From Chloracidobacterium sp. (lineage in GTDB: Bacteria > Acidobacteriota > Blastocatellia > Pyrinomonadales > Pyrinomonadaceae), in contig JADJXP010000002.1 in the NCBI GenBank assembly GCA_016715795.1, positions 310,001 to 374,000 of the forward strand: a DNA stretch of 64,000 nt. The letters are read 5' to 3'. Within the stretch, counting starts at the first letter, position 1. Every line of letters begins with the position of its first letter. A program made the position numbers and the translations under genes. Below the pieces are notes generated by a model that saw only the letters and a list, made by a program, of their open reading frames with translations, did no database searches and was not told the origin of the DNA. Positions 1 through 7,749 of the stretch are shown piece after piece.

Positions 1-193
1 CATCGGTGAGGCTATGTACACCGAATATCTGCTGCCGGTCGAGATAGTCGGCGTGCTGCTGATGATGGCGATCATCGGTTCGGTGATGCTGGCTCGGCGA
101 TTGCGCCCGTCACAGCTTGAGCTTGTTGTCGAAGAAGAATTGGAGCGTCGCAACGAACCTGAGGCGTTAGAAGAGCCGAGGATATCGTTTTAG
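1..193 (+). CDS. nuoJ: NADH-quinone oxidoreductase subunit J, C-terminal part
   Basis: The window opens inside this gene; the readable frame starts at base 2 and gives 63 residues before TAG at 191-193. The segment has the NuoJ ending: a YTEYLLPVEI stretch followed by a hydrophobic helix and a charged cytoplasmic tail rich in Glu and Arg. NuoJ is one of the small antiporter-arm membrane subunits of respiratory complex I. nuoK begins two bases after its stop, as in standard nuo operons, which supports the call. Confidence 0.9.
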   Translation, partial: IGEAMYTEYLLPVEIVGVLLMMAIIGSVMLARRLRPSQLELVVEEELERRNEPEALEEPRISF

Positions 194-195
194 AT

Positions 196-501
196 ATGGA
201 ACCCAATCTCGCGAGCTATCTCGCACTGTCAGGAATACTTTTTACGATCGGCGCTGCCGGCGTGATATTCAAGCGCAACGCTCTGGGCATGTTCATGTGT
301 ATCGAACTGATGCTCAATGCGGTGAACCTGACATTCGTAGCCTTTTCGCGTTACTACGCCGACACGACCGGGCAGCTTTTTGTATTTATGGTAATGAGCG
401 TCGCCGCAGCGGAGGCGGCTGTAGGATTGGGTATCATCATCGCGTTTTTCCGCAACAAGCAATCCGTCGATGTGGACGATGCGAGTATTTTGAAGAACTG
501 A
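196..501 (+). CDS. nuoK: NADH-quinone oxidoreductase subunit K
   Basis: 101 residues, the normal NuoK length, with three hydrophobic helices. NuoK (the ND4L homologue) lies in the membrane arm of complex I and carries two buried glutamates needed for proton transfer. Both are present here, Glu37 in CIELMLNAVNL and Glu73 in AAAEAAVGLG, matching Glu36 and Glu72 of E. coli. The gene follows nuoJ by two bases. Its TGA overlaps by one base the ATG of the decayed gene at 501, so nuoL is not directly coupled to it as it normally would be. Confidence 0.97.
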   Translation: MEPNLASYLALSGILFTIGAAGVIFKRNALGMFMCIELMLNAVNLTFVAFSRYYADTTGQLFVFMVMSVAAAEAAVGLGIIIAFFRNKQSVDVDDASILKN

Positions 502-850
502 TGCTTAACGCCGAGGTGCTGACATTTCAGGAGTTCGTTATGCACGAGCCGCTCCCGTTATCAACGATCCAGGGCGCGATCCTTGAATTTTTGCAAGGGC
601 GCGATGACGCGGTGCTCTTCGGCGCTCAGGCCGTCAATGCATACGTCGCCGAACCACGTGCGACGCAGGAGGTCGATATTATGTCGAACCAAGCGCATGA
701 GTTTGCTGAGGAGTTGCGGCAGCATTTGAGCGATAGATTCCACATCGACGTCCGAGTGAGATGGATCCGCAAGTTTGCAAAGGTTTTTGGAGCGAATTGG
801 TCGAGCAAGATTTCTCCGTTGACGACGAGGACAACGACCTGAGTTACTAA
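501..850 (+). pseudogene. Decayed AbiEii/MNT-like nucleotidyltransferase inside the nuo operon
   Basis: An ATG overlapping the nuoK stop opens a 113-residue frame ending at 842. Its first 85 residues look like the start of a DNA-polymerase-beta-type nucleotidyltransferase of the AbiEii/MNT kind: an LFGAQAVNAYVAEPR segment, then the TQEVDI metal-binding region and a helix. After DVRVR the frame loses resemblance. The acidic tail FWSELVEQDF...DEDNDLSY, typical of a real C-terminus, is instead found in another frame (761-850, ending TAA at 848-850). I read this as a gene with a large internal deletion and a frame change. Such proteins are toxin components of type II/IV toxin-antitoxin pairs; this copy is probably inactive. 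It separates nuoK from nuoL. The family call is from motif recognition only. Confidence 0.6.
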
Positions 851-3028
851 ATGGCGGAAAACAACCTCCTAAGCATAATCATCTTCGCGCCGCTTGTCGG
901 TGCCGTTATCAATTGGCTGATCGGCGGTCGGTTGAGGAATGAGCTTTTTAGCGGCGTCCTTGCGTGTGGAGCGATCGCGGTGTCGACGGCCGTGGCGTTC
1001 ATGCTCGCGTTCGGTGAGCACGGTGCACTGCACGCGGACAAGCCGATACTCGACCATATCTGGACCTGGATACAGGTCGGCGGATTTCGGGCGGATTTTG
1101 CCCTGGGTATGGATCGCCTGAGCGGCGTTTATGCATGTTTTGTAACATTCGTCGGCCTATTGATCCACATTTTTGCGACGGGTTATATGAAGGGCGATCC
1201 CGGATTTTACCGGTTCTTTGCGTATCTCAACCTGTTCATGTTCGCGATGCTGACGCTCGTGCTGGCGGACAACTACCTGCTGATGTTCGTCGGGTGGGAA
1301 GGCGTCGGGCTGTGTTCATACCTTTTGATCGGCTACTACGTTCAGAAGGACGAAGCGCGAAAGGCCGCAAAGAAGGCCTTCGTGATGAACCGCATCGGCG
1401 ATTGGGGCGTGCTCATCGGCATTTTCCTTATCTTTACGCTTACCGGTTCGTTGTCCTTTTTTGATAAATCGGTGGACGGCACATACGTGCAGAGCGTGTT
1501 TACCTACGTGCTTCACAATCTGCACGCCGATCCGTTCACCTGGGGCGCAATCGTGGCCGGCGGGCTTACCTCGGTTGGCGTGCTGCTCTTTATCGGCGCG
1601 ACCGGCAAATCGGCGCAGATACCGCTGCTGACATGGCTGCCCGACGCGATGGCCGGGCCTACGCCCGTCTCGGCGCTGATCCACGCGGCAACGATGGTCA
1701 CGGCGGGCGTTTATTTGGTCGTCCGTTCGAATGCGATCTATCAACTTGCCCCGACCGCGATGTGGATCATCGCCGTGATCGGTGCCGCGACCGCGCTATT
1801 TGCCGCGACCATCGCCATTGCGCAGAACGATATCAAGAAGGTGCTCGCATACTCGACCGTGTCGCAGCTCGGGTTTATGTTCCTGGCGGCCGGTGTCGGC
1901 GCATTTGTCGTTGCGATATTTCACGTGATGACGCACGCGTTTTTTAAGGCGCTGCTCTTTCTCGGCTCGGGCAGCGTCATTCACGGAATGCACCATGAGC
2001 AGGACATGCGAAAGATGGGCGGGCTGAAGAAATACATGCCCGTCACGTTCATCACGATGGCAATGGGCTGGCTCGCGATCTGCGGCATCCCGATCTGGGC
2101 GGGCTTTTTCTCAAAGGATGAGATTCTGTACAAGACATTTGCTACGGATAGGTATTTTCCGGCCGGACCGTTCCCCGGCGAAGAGGTGCTTTGGGCGATC
2201 GCGGTTGTAACTGCCGTCCTGACAGCCATTTACATGACCCGGATGATGGTCATGACCTTCTGGGGCGAGGAACGCTGGACGTCGGCCGAGTCAGAACCAC
2301 CTGCGGTAGCGGGTGGTTTAAGCGAAGCATCCACTCATGCCGAGCATGCCGATGATTACGTTCAACCGTCCGCTGCCGCAGGCGGTTCTGACCACGACGA
2401 CGATCACCACCCACTGCCGCATGATTTCAAGCCGCACGAATCGCCGTGGGTGATGACCGTGCCGTTGATAATTCTCGCGTTTCTCTCAACAGTCGGCGGA
2501 CTTGTCGGCGTGCCATACGCGATGAGTTCGCTTGTTGGTATTAAGGACGCGAATTCGTTCGAGCACGTCCTGGAACCTGTCGTTGCCGAGACCGAGATGC
2601 CGTCTGCCGTTGCCGCACGCGAGGCAGCCGCGTCGCACGAGCCAGCCGTCGTGCAAAAAGAACGCCTGCTCGCGGGATTATCGGTGATCATGGCGATAGG
2701 CGGCATTGCTCTCGGTTGGTTCGCGTTTCGGCGCACGCCGCTTCGCAAGATGCCAAAGATACTCGAGGAGAAATGGCGGCTTGACGAACTCTATAACGGC
2801 TACGTCGTCGATCCCATAACAAGCCTGTCGCGAAACGGCCTGTGGAAGGGCTTTGACCTTGGCTTTATCGACGGCATCGTCAACGGCATTGCACACTTTG
2901 TCGTTGAGGTCGGCAATATGGTCCGCGGCGTTCAAGTCGGATTTGTCCGCAGCTACGCAGCGGTGATATTGCTCGGGGCGTTGGCTGTGCTTGGTTACTT
3001 TATCTATTTTGGATTGAAGCTGGTCTGA
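851..3028 (+). CDS. nuoL: NADH-quinone oxidoreductase subunit L
   Basis: 725 residues, longer than the usual 610-680. NuoL (ND5) is the terminal antiporter-like subunit of complex I and has the long lateral helix. The antiporter core is clear: the GWEGVGLCSYLLIGYY segment near residue 148, and further on TWLPDAMAGPTPVSALIHA followed by TMVTAGVYLV. Part of the extra length lies around residues 480-515 in a hydrophilic loop. That loop is encoded by an intercalated palindromic element (2291-2391) and rich in Ala, Gly, His and Asp. Its TGA overlaps the nuoM ATG by one base, so the two are probably translationally coupled. Confidence 0.97.
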   Translation: MAENNLLSIIIFAPLVGAVINWLIGGRLRNELFSGVLACGAIAVSTAVAFMLAFGEHGALHADKPILDHIWTWIQVGGFRADFALGMDRLSGVYACFVTFVGLLIHIFATGYMKGDPGFYRFFAYLNLFMFAMLTLVLADNYLLMFVGWEGVGLCSYLLIGYYVQKDEARKAAKKAFVMNRIGDWGVLIGIFLIFTLTGSLSFFDKSVDGTYVQSVFTYVLHNLHADPFTWGAIVAGGLTSVGVLLFIGATGKSAQIPLLTWLPDAMAGPTPVSALIHAATMVTAGVYLVVRSNAIYQLAPTAMWIIAVIGAATALFAATIAIAQNDIKKVLAYSTVSQLGFMFLAAGVGAFVVAIFHVMTHAFFKALLFLGSGSVIHGMHHEQDMRKMGGLKKYMPVTFITMAMGWLAICGIPIWAGFFSKDEILYKTFATDRYFPAGPFPGEEVLWAIAVVTAVLTAIYMTRMMVMTFWGEERWTSAESEPPAVAGGLSEASTHAEHADDYVQPSAAAGGSDHDDDHHPLPHDFKPHESPWVMTVPLIILAFLSTVGGLVGVPYAMSSLVGIKDANSFEHVLEPVVAETEMPSAVAAREAAASHEPAVVQKERLLAGLSVIMAIGGIALGWFAFRRTPLRKMPKILEEKWRLDELYNGYVVDPITSLSRNGLWKGFDLGFIDGIVNGIAHFVVEVGNMVRGVQVGFVRSYAAVILLGALAVLGYFIYFGLKLV
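2291..2391. repeat. Palindromic element inserted in frame within nuoL
   Basis: Two 28-bp arms (2291-2318 and 2364-2391) are inverted complements at 24 of 28 positions, separated by 45 bp. Each arm begins TCAGAACC on its own outward strand, followed by CCTGCGG. The element adds a SEPPAVAGG...SAAAGGSD type peptide to a loop of NuoL without breaking the frame. The arrangement resembles the protein-coding palindromes (RPEs) of Rickettsia. No second copy was found in the window. Confidence 0.85.
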
Positions 3029-4623
3029 TGAACTTCATTAATTCCAATCTATTGACCATCCTGATCCTGCTGCCCTTGGCCGGCTCGATCGTCGTGCTCG
3101 CGTATAAGGCGTTCACAAAGCAGGAAGGGCAGATCAAGTGGTTGACGCTCGGCGTGACGCTGGTGAACTTCGTGGTCTCGCTGGCGATGTTCTCGCGCTC
3201 CGCTGTGGCCGGGCCGAGCGGGTTTCTTTTTGAGCAGAACGTGCCGTGGATCAGGGCGATCAATACGAATTATCACATCGGCGTTGACGGCTTGAGCTTT
3301 TGGCTCGTGATACTGACGACGTTCATCATGCCTATCGCGGTCATTTCGACTTGGCACGCGGTCGAGAAGAAAGTGACGGCGTTTTACGTCTTTTTGCTGC
3401 TGATGGAATCGGCGATGATAGGTGTTTTTGTCTCGCTCGATCTGCTTGTGTTTTACCTCTTTTTTGAGGCGTCGCTGATACCGATGTTTTTCTTGATAGG
3501 TGTCTGGGGCGGGCAAAACCGCATCTACGCAGCGATCAAGTTCTTTATTTTTACAGCGTTAGGCAGCCTGCTGATGCTGGTCGCGATCATCGCGCTGTAC
3601 TACGTCTATGCTGACCAGACGGGCCTCGGCGGGTCGTGGGACTTTGTCGCTATCCTGAATGCGATGAAGTCCGGCAACGTCGTTCTGACGCCGCAGACCG
3701 GCATGCTGCTGTTCCTTGCCTTTGCTTTGGCGTTCTCGATCAAGGTGCCCCTCTTTCCGTTCCACACGTGGCTTCCCGACGCGCATACTGAGGCCCCGAC
3801 GGCCGGTTCGGTCATTCTCGCCGCGATACTGCTCAAGATGGGAACGTACGGGCTGATGCGGTTCAATTTCGCTCTCTTTCCCGATCAGGCCCGCGAGACG
3901 GCGTGGATATTTATCACGCTTGCTATCATCGGGATCATCTACGGAGCTCTCGTCGCGATGGTGCAGCCCGACATGAAGCGGCTCGTGGCATATTCGTCGG
4001 TCGCTCACATGGGCTTTGTCGTGCTGGGAATGTTCTCGTTCACCGAGTTGGGCATGCAGGGCGCGGTCATTCAGATGCTCAACCACGGCGTTTCGACTGG
4101 AGCGCTGTTCTTGCTCGTAGGCTTTATATACGAACGCCGTCACACACGCGAGATCAGCGAATTCGGCGGCCTCACGAATGTGATGCCGATCTACGCGACG
4201 CTCTTTGTGATCACGACGATGTCATCGATCGGACTGCCGTTCCTTAACGGGTTTGTCGGTGAATTCCTGATAATGGTCGGCATGTTCCAGTCGCACGCGC
4301 TTAGCGTCACGCAGTCGGTCAACTGGAATTACGTCGCGACGATGTTCGCGGGCACGGGCGTCATCTTTGCGGCAGTCTACCTGCTCTGGATGGTGCAGCG
4401 AGTGTTCTTTGGCAAGCTGACAAACGATAAGAACAAGACGCTCGCCGACCTCTCATGGCGTGAGATCGGCCTAATGGTGCCGCTGCTTGCTTTGATGGTG
4501 TATATGGGCGTATTCCCGAAGCCGTTCCTGACGCGAACTGAGCAGATCGTTAAGAGCATCGAGCAGCGCCTGATGCAGCGCGCTGGCGGGACCATTGCGG
4601 AGCACACTTCGAAAGATAGATAA
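3028..4623 (+). CDS. nuoM: NADH-quinone oxidoreductase subunit M
   Basis: 531 residues, within the normal NuoM (ND4) range, an antiporter-like subunit with about 14 helices. Signature segments are visible: the GVDGLSFWLV region near residue 88, then LVFYLFFEASLIPMFFLIG with its conserved Glu, and the LFPFHTWLPDAHTEAPTAGS motif with the conserved Lys, His and Asp residues of the channel. It starts on an ATG overlapping the nuoL stop. In a typical operon nuoN follows directly; here three inserted genes (hicB, broken hicA, DUF1684) lie between nuoM and nuoN. Confidence 0.97.
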   Translation: MNFINSNLLTILILLPLAGSIVVLAYKAFTKQEGQIKWLTLGVTLVNFVVSLAMFSRSAVAGPSGFLFEQNVPWIRAINTNYHIGVDGLSFWLVILTTFIMPIAVISTWHAVEKKVTAFYVFLLLMESAMIGVFVSLDLLVFYLFFEASLIPMFFLIGVWGGQNRIYAAIKFFIFTALGSLLMLVAIIALYYVYADQTGLGGSWDFVAILNAMKSGNVVLTPQTGMLLFLAFALAFSIKVPLFPFHTWLPDAHTEAPTAGSVILAAILLKMGTYGLMRFNFALFPDQARETAWIFITLAIIGIIYGALVAMVQPDMKRLVAYSSVAHMGFVVLGMFSFTELGMQGAVIQMLNHGVSTGALFLLVGFIYERRHTREISEFGGLTNVMPIYATLFVITTMSSIGLPFLNGFVGEFLIMVGMFQSHALSVTQSVNWNYVATMFAGTGVIFAAVYLLWMVQRVFFGKLTNDKNKTLADLSWREIGLMVPLLALMVYMGVFPKPFLTRTEQIVKSIEQRLMQRAGGTIAEHTSKDR

Positions 4624-4631
4624 TCAGCGGT

Positions 4632-4850
4632 ATGAATAGCGAGTTTACAGCGATCATTGAACGGGATGGCGAGTGGTATATCGGCTATTGCCCTGAGATT
4701 CCCGGAGCTAACGGCCAGGGGCGAACAGTCGAAGAATGCCGATCAAATCTTGCATCGGCGATCGAATTGATACTCGAAGACCGGCTTGAAGATGCTCTTC
4801 GCGGGATTCCGCCGGAAGCGATCAGGGATTCGGTCGTCGTCGCGACATGA
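4632..4850 (+). CDS. hicB: HicB-family antitoxin-like protein
   Basis: 72 residues, a single HicB (UPF0150) partial RNase H fold: FTAIIERDGEWYIGYCPEIP, then GQGRTVEECRSNL and the helix ASAIELILEDR. HicB proteins of this short type neutralise the HicA mRNA interferase. The start lies 8 bp after the nuoM stop. The last codons overlap the ATG of the broken hicA by ATGA, the usual coupling of a TA pair, although here the order is hicB then hicA. No separate DNA-binding domain is visible, so autoregulation is unclear. The frame is intact. Confidence 0.85.
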   Translation: MNSEFTAIIERDGEWYIGYCPEIPGANGQGRTVEECRSNLASAIELILEDRLEDALRGIPPEAIRDSVVVAT

Positions 4851-5031
4851 AACGCGGTTCGCTGCTCCGGCATTGCGCAGGTACGGCTGTTACCCTAAGC
4901 GCGAGGGCCGTGAGCATTCACTCTGGTGCAACCCCAGAACCGGTGCCGTTGAGGCTGTTCCGCGACATACGGAGGGTCCAAACTTGTTGGCAAACAAGAT
5001 CTGCAAGAATCTGTCGATCCCGACGCCATGA
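4847..5031 (+). pseudogene. hicA: HicA-family mRNA interferase, one-base frameshift
   Basis: The frame opened by ATG 4847 reads MKRGSLLRH, a typical HicA start, then goes wrong. Restoring one T at about 4873-4874 (CATTG read as CATTTG) joins it to the frame continuing LRRYGCYPKREGREHSLW, NPRTGAVEAVPRHTE and NLLANKICKNLSIP, ending at TGA 5029-5031. That is a full HicA of about 61 residues with the conserved Gly-x-x-His-Ser active-site segment. HicA cleaves mRNAs on the ribosome. The missing T is in a short T run, so a sequencing or assembly error cannot be excluded; if real, the toxin is dead while its antitoxin frame is intact. Confidence 0.8.
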
Positions 5032-5038
5032 CGTATTT

Positions 5039-5680
5039 ATGAGGCTTCTCTTTCTTGCCATCTTTGTGATCGGGCTACTCGTGCCTGTGAATGGCCAGAC
5101 GTTCTACGGCTCGACCGATGTCAAGGCGTTTCGCGACGGACGGGACCATGAGTTTCGTAACAAGGAGGAATCGCCGCTGAAGGAAGAGGACCTTGCGGCC
5201 TTCAAAGGGCTTAACTATTTCCCGGTGGATGACGCATTTCGGGTCAGTGCGCGGTTTACACGGACGCCGGAAGAGAAATATTTCCAGATGCCGACGTCGT
5301 CTGGAATAAGCAAGAAATTTGTAAAGTATGGCGTCCTGAGATTCGATCTGTTTGGCACCGAAAGGAAGCTCAGCGTCTATCAGATCGATAAGGAGGTGCT
5401 CGATAAATTTCCCGAGTATGCCGACCTGCTTTTCATACCGTTCCGCGACGCCACCAATAGGACCGAGACCTACGCGGGCGGAAGGTATATCGACATTCGA
5501 CAGCCCAAGGACGCCGCAGTAGTAGTCAATTTTAATTTGGCCTACAATCCAAACTGCGCGTACGGCACCGACAAATACAATTGCCCGATACCACCGCGCG
5601 AGAACACGCTCGATGTCGCGATAACGGCAGGTGAAAAGCGATTTGAGTATTTGGAAAGAGCAAATAGAGACCTGAAATGA
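5039..5680 (+). CDS. DUF1684 family secreted protein
   Basis: 213 residues from ATG 5039; the open frame extends upstream into the broken hicA, but the Sec signal peptide (MRLLFLAIFVIGLLVPVNG) fixes this start. The mature part shows the DUF1684 hallmarks: ESPLKEEDLAAFKGLNYFPV, the TYAGGRYIDIR segment, and a C-terminal FNLAYNPNCAYG...CPIPPRENTLDVAI block with two cysteines. The family has no assigned reaction. Its TGA overlaps the nuoN ATG (ATGA), so it has been built into the nuo transcription unit, apparently together with hicBA. Confidence 0.85.
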   Translation: MRLLFLAIFVIGLLVPVNGQTFYGSTDVKAFRDGRDHEFRNKEESPLKEEDLAAFKGLNYFPVDDAFRVSARFTRTPEEKYFQMPTSSGISKKFVKYGVLRFDLFGTERKLSVYQIDKEVLDKFPEYADLLFIPFRDATNRTETYAGGRYIDIRQPKDAAVVVNFNLAYNPNCAYGTDKYNCPIPPRENTLDVAITAGEKRFEYLERANRDLK

Positions 5681-7215
5681 ACACGTTCCTGTTGACCGAG
5701 CTGACACGTCCCGACGCAAACATCGCGATCATCGCGCCTGAGTTGACCGTTGCAATCGCCGGTGTCGTCGTCATGCTCTATGACAGCTTTTTTCCGGGGC
5801 GGCGCGGGGTGACGGGGGCGATCTCGATCATCGGCCTTGTCGCATCGGGTGCGATACTGGCGACGATGTGGGGCGGCCATCCGGCGACGGCCTGGAACGG
5901 CATGATTGCGCATGACAATCTGAGGATCAGTTTCTCGTTCGTTTTCCTGTTCGTTTCTGCAATGACCGTGCTCATCTCGACGGTTTGGGTCGAGCGCGAG
6001 AACGTGCCCGCGGGCGAATATCACGCATTGCTGTTGTTTGCGACGTTTGGAATGATGATGATGTCGGCGGGCAACGATCTGGTCATCATTTTCCTCGGCC
6101 TCGAGGTCCTGTCGATCGCGACCTATGTGATGGCCGGATTGCGGCGAACGGACCTAAAATCGAATGAGTCTGCGATGAAATACTTCATCCTCGGTTCGTT
6201 CGCATCCGCGTTTCTGCTGTATGGAATGGCCCTGATCTATGGGGCTACGGGCTCGACCGATCTGACCCAGATCGCCGCGAAGATGGCATCACCGAACTTC
6301 CCGGCACTATTGCTTGCGGGCGGCGCGATGATGATCGTCGGGTTTGGGTTCAAGATCGCGATGGCGCCGTTCCACGTTTGGACGCCTGACGTTTACGAGG
6401 GTGCGCCGACGCCGATCACCGGCTTTATGGCGGCCGGGCCAAAGGCCGCCGCCTTTGCATCGTTCCTGCGTGTCTTTGTTTTCGGCCTGCCGCTGCTCGC
6501 CGGTGTGCCGGTCGCAGCATTGCTCCACGAGTCGTGGATCACGATCCTCACGGTCCTCGCAATGGCGACGATCGTTGTCGGCAACGTCGCCGCGATCATG
6601 CAGAACAACGTCAAGCGAATGCTCGCATATTCGTCAATCGCCCACGCGGGCTACGCGCTCGTCGGATTCATAGGTGCGGGCCTCGCTAAGGCGTCAACTG
6701 TCCGAGACGAGGCCGTCGCCTCGGTCGCCTTTTATATGGTGACCTATGCCGTGACGAACATGGGCGCGTTCGCCATCGTTACTCTGCTCGCCGAGAAAAA
6801 CGACCGCCGCGCCGAATTTGAGGATTACACGGGCATCGGATTTAAGTCGCCGGTTCTTTCCTTCTCGTTATCGCTCTTTATGCTAAGCCTGCTCGGCCTG
6901 CCCCTGACGGCCGGATTCATGGGCAAGGTGCTGGTATTCAGCTCGGCGATGGTCGCGGCTGAGCCGCTGGTGACAGCCCTCGTCGTAGTGGCCGTGCTCG
7001 GTTCGGCGGTTTCGGCCTATTATTATTTGCGGCTGATCGTGCTGATGTTCTTTCGCGAACGCACGACCGAATGGGCGGCACCGAAATTGTCCGCTGCGAT
7101 GGCGGCCGTGCTTATCATTACTGTCGCCGGTGTGCTCTATTTCGGCATTTTCTCTGACAGCGTCATCCAGCGGTTCTCGCGGCCCGTAGCTACGCAGAAG
7201 GCCCAGCTAAAGTAG
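5677..7215 (+). CDS. nuoN: NADH-quinone oxidoreductase subunit N
   Basis: 512 residues, the third antiporter-like subunit (ND2 homologue). Seen: FLGLEVLSIATYVMAGLRR with the conserved Glu, SAMKYFILGSFASAFLLYG, the FKIAMAPFHVWTPDVYEGAP channel motif with Lys and His, and NNVKRMLAYSSIAHAGY. Length and motifs are standard. The ATG overlaps the preceding DUF1684 stop. With the neighbouring subunits it forms the proton-pumping membrane arm of complex I; the hydrophilic-arm genes (nuoA-I) should lie upstream of this window. Confidence 0.97.
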   Translation: MNTFLLTELTRPDANIAIIAPELTVAIAGVVVMLYDSFFPGRRGVTGAISIIGLVASGAILATMWGGHPATAWNGMIAHDNLRISFSFVFLFVSAMTVLISTVWVERENVPAGEYHALLLFATFGMMMMSAGNDLVIIFLGLEVLSIATYVMAGLRRTDLKSNESAMKYFILGSFASAFLLYGMALIYGATGSTDLTQIAAKMASPNFPALLLAGGAMMIVGFGFKIAMAPFHVWTPDVYEGAPTPITGFMAAGPKAAAFASFLRVFVFGLPLLAGVPVAALLHESWITILTVLAMATIVVGNVAAIMQNNVKRMLAYSSIAHAGYALVGFIGAGLAKASTVRDEAVASVAFYMVTYAVTNMGAFAIVTLLAEKNDRRAEFEDYTGIGFKSPVLSFSLSLFMLSLLGLPLTAGFMGKVLVFSSAMVAAEPLVTALVVVAVLGSAVSAYYYLRLIVLMFFRERTTEWAAPKLSAAMAAVLIITVAGVLYFGIFSDSVIQRFSRPVATQKAQLK

Positions 7216-7222
7216 GCCTACT

Positions 7223-7678
7223 GTGTCCGGCATCGACGACCTAAAGGCGGCACTTGGCGAACAATGGATCCCGACGATCTATGAGGCCCGTGTGCGCTCT
7301 GACCGCACGCGGTCATATGATCTAAAGGTCCCAAAGAAGGAGAACGCGGCCGAGATCCAGTACACCTTGCTCGGCATCGAACTCAAGGTCGGACGGCGAC
7401 GCTTTGCCTGTCCTGATCTGGCGACCGCCCGGTATCTGAGGGTTTTTGCACGGCTGGGCTGCTCGTCGTTTGCGGTTCCCTACGACATCAGCCGGATCTC
7501 GCCCATCGCTGACGAATTAGAGACCGCATGGCAACGCACGCTGCTTGCGCTGGAGCCAAACGGTATGGCCGATATGCGGCAACGGGCCGTAAAAGCTATT
7601 CGTGACGAAATAGCTGCGATAGGGCCGGGCGATGCGATGCCGCTGTTTGACCGAGAGACGCGGCAGCGAAAGGTTTGA
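7223..7678 (+). CDS. Conserved hypothetical protein downstream of nuoN
   Basis: 151 residues from GTG 7223, eight bases after the nuoN stop, so probably the last gene of the nuo transcription unit. I do not recognise a family. The protein is soluble, with no signal peptide or membrane helix. It has a central ELKVGRRRFACPDLATARYL segment and an alpha-helical C-terminal half that includes DELETAWQRTLLAL. The position suggests a link to complex I or its assembly, but nothing in the sequence shows it. Confidence 0.7.
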   Translation: MSGIDDLKAALGEQWIPTIYEARVRSDRTRSYDLKVPKKENAAEIQYTLLGIELKVGRRRFACPDLATARYLRVFARLGCSSFAVPYDISRISPIADELETAWQRTLLALEPNGMADMRQRAVKAIRDEIAAIGPGDAMPLFDRETRQRKV

Positions 7679-7717
7679 CGCAAGGGCCCATTGAGCTATA
7701 ATTTCTTGACGCGTCAA
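7675..7717 (+). promoter_or_regulatory. Sigma-70-type promoter with palindromic operator candidate
   Basis: TTGACG at 7675-7680 and TATAAT at 7697-7702 are separated by 16 bp. Four bases further on lies a perfect 12-bp palindrome, TTGACGCGTCAA (7706-7717), followed by another TTGACG half at about 7730. The site precedes the amidotransferase-like gene at 7750. The palindrome near the start point could be an operator; no regulator is identified. Confidence 0.55.
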
Positions 7718-7749
7718 AAGGATGTCTTTTTGACGTTTTTTGTTGGCTT

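Noticed and set aside
297..842. Reading the nucleotidyltransferase remnant from base 297
   Set aside because: The first 68 codons are a shadow of nuoK; the natural start is the ATG at 501 overlapping the nuoK stop.
3559..4143. A 194-residue minus-strand frame inside nuoM
   Set aside because: Antisense shadow; the composition (His, Arg, Gln, Asp rich) is typical of reversed membrane-protein codons.
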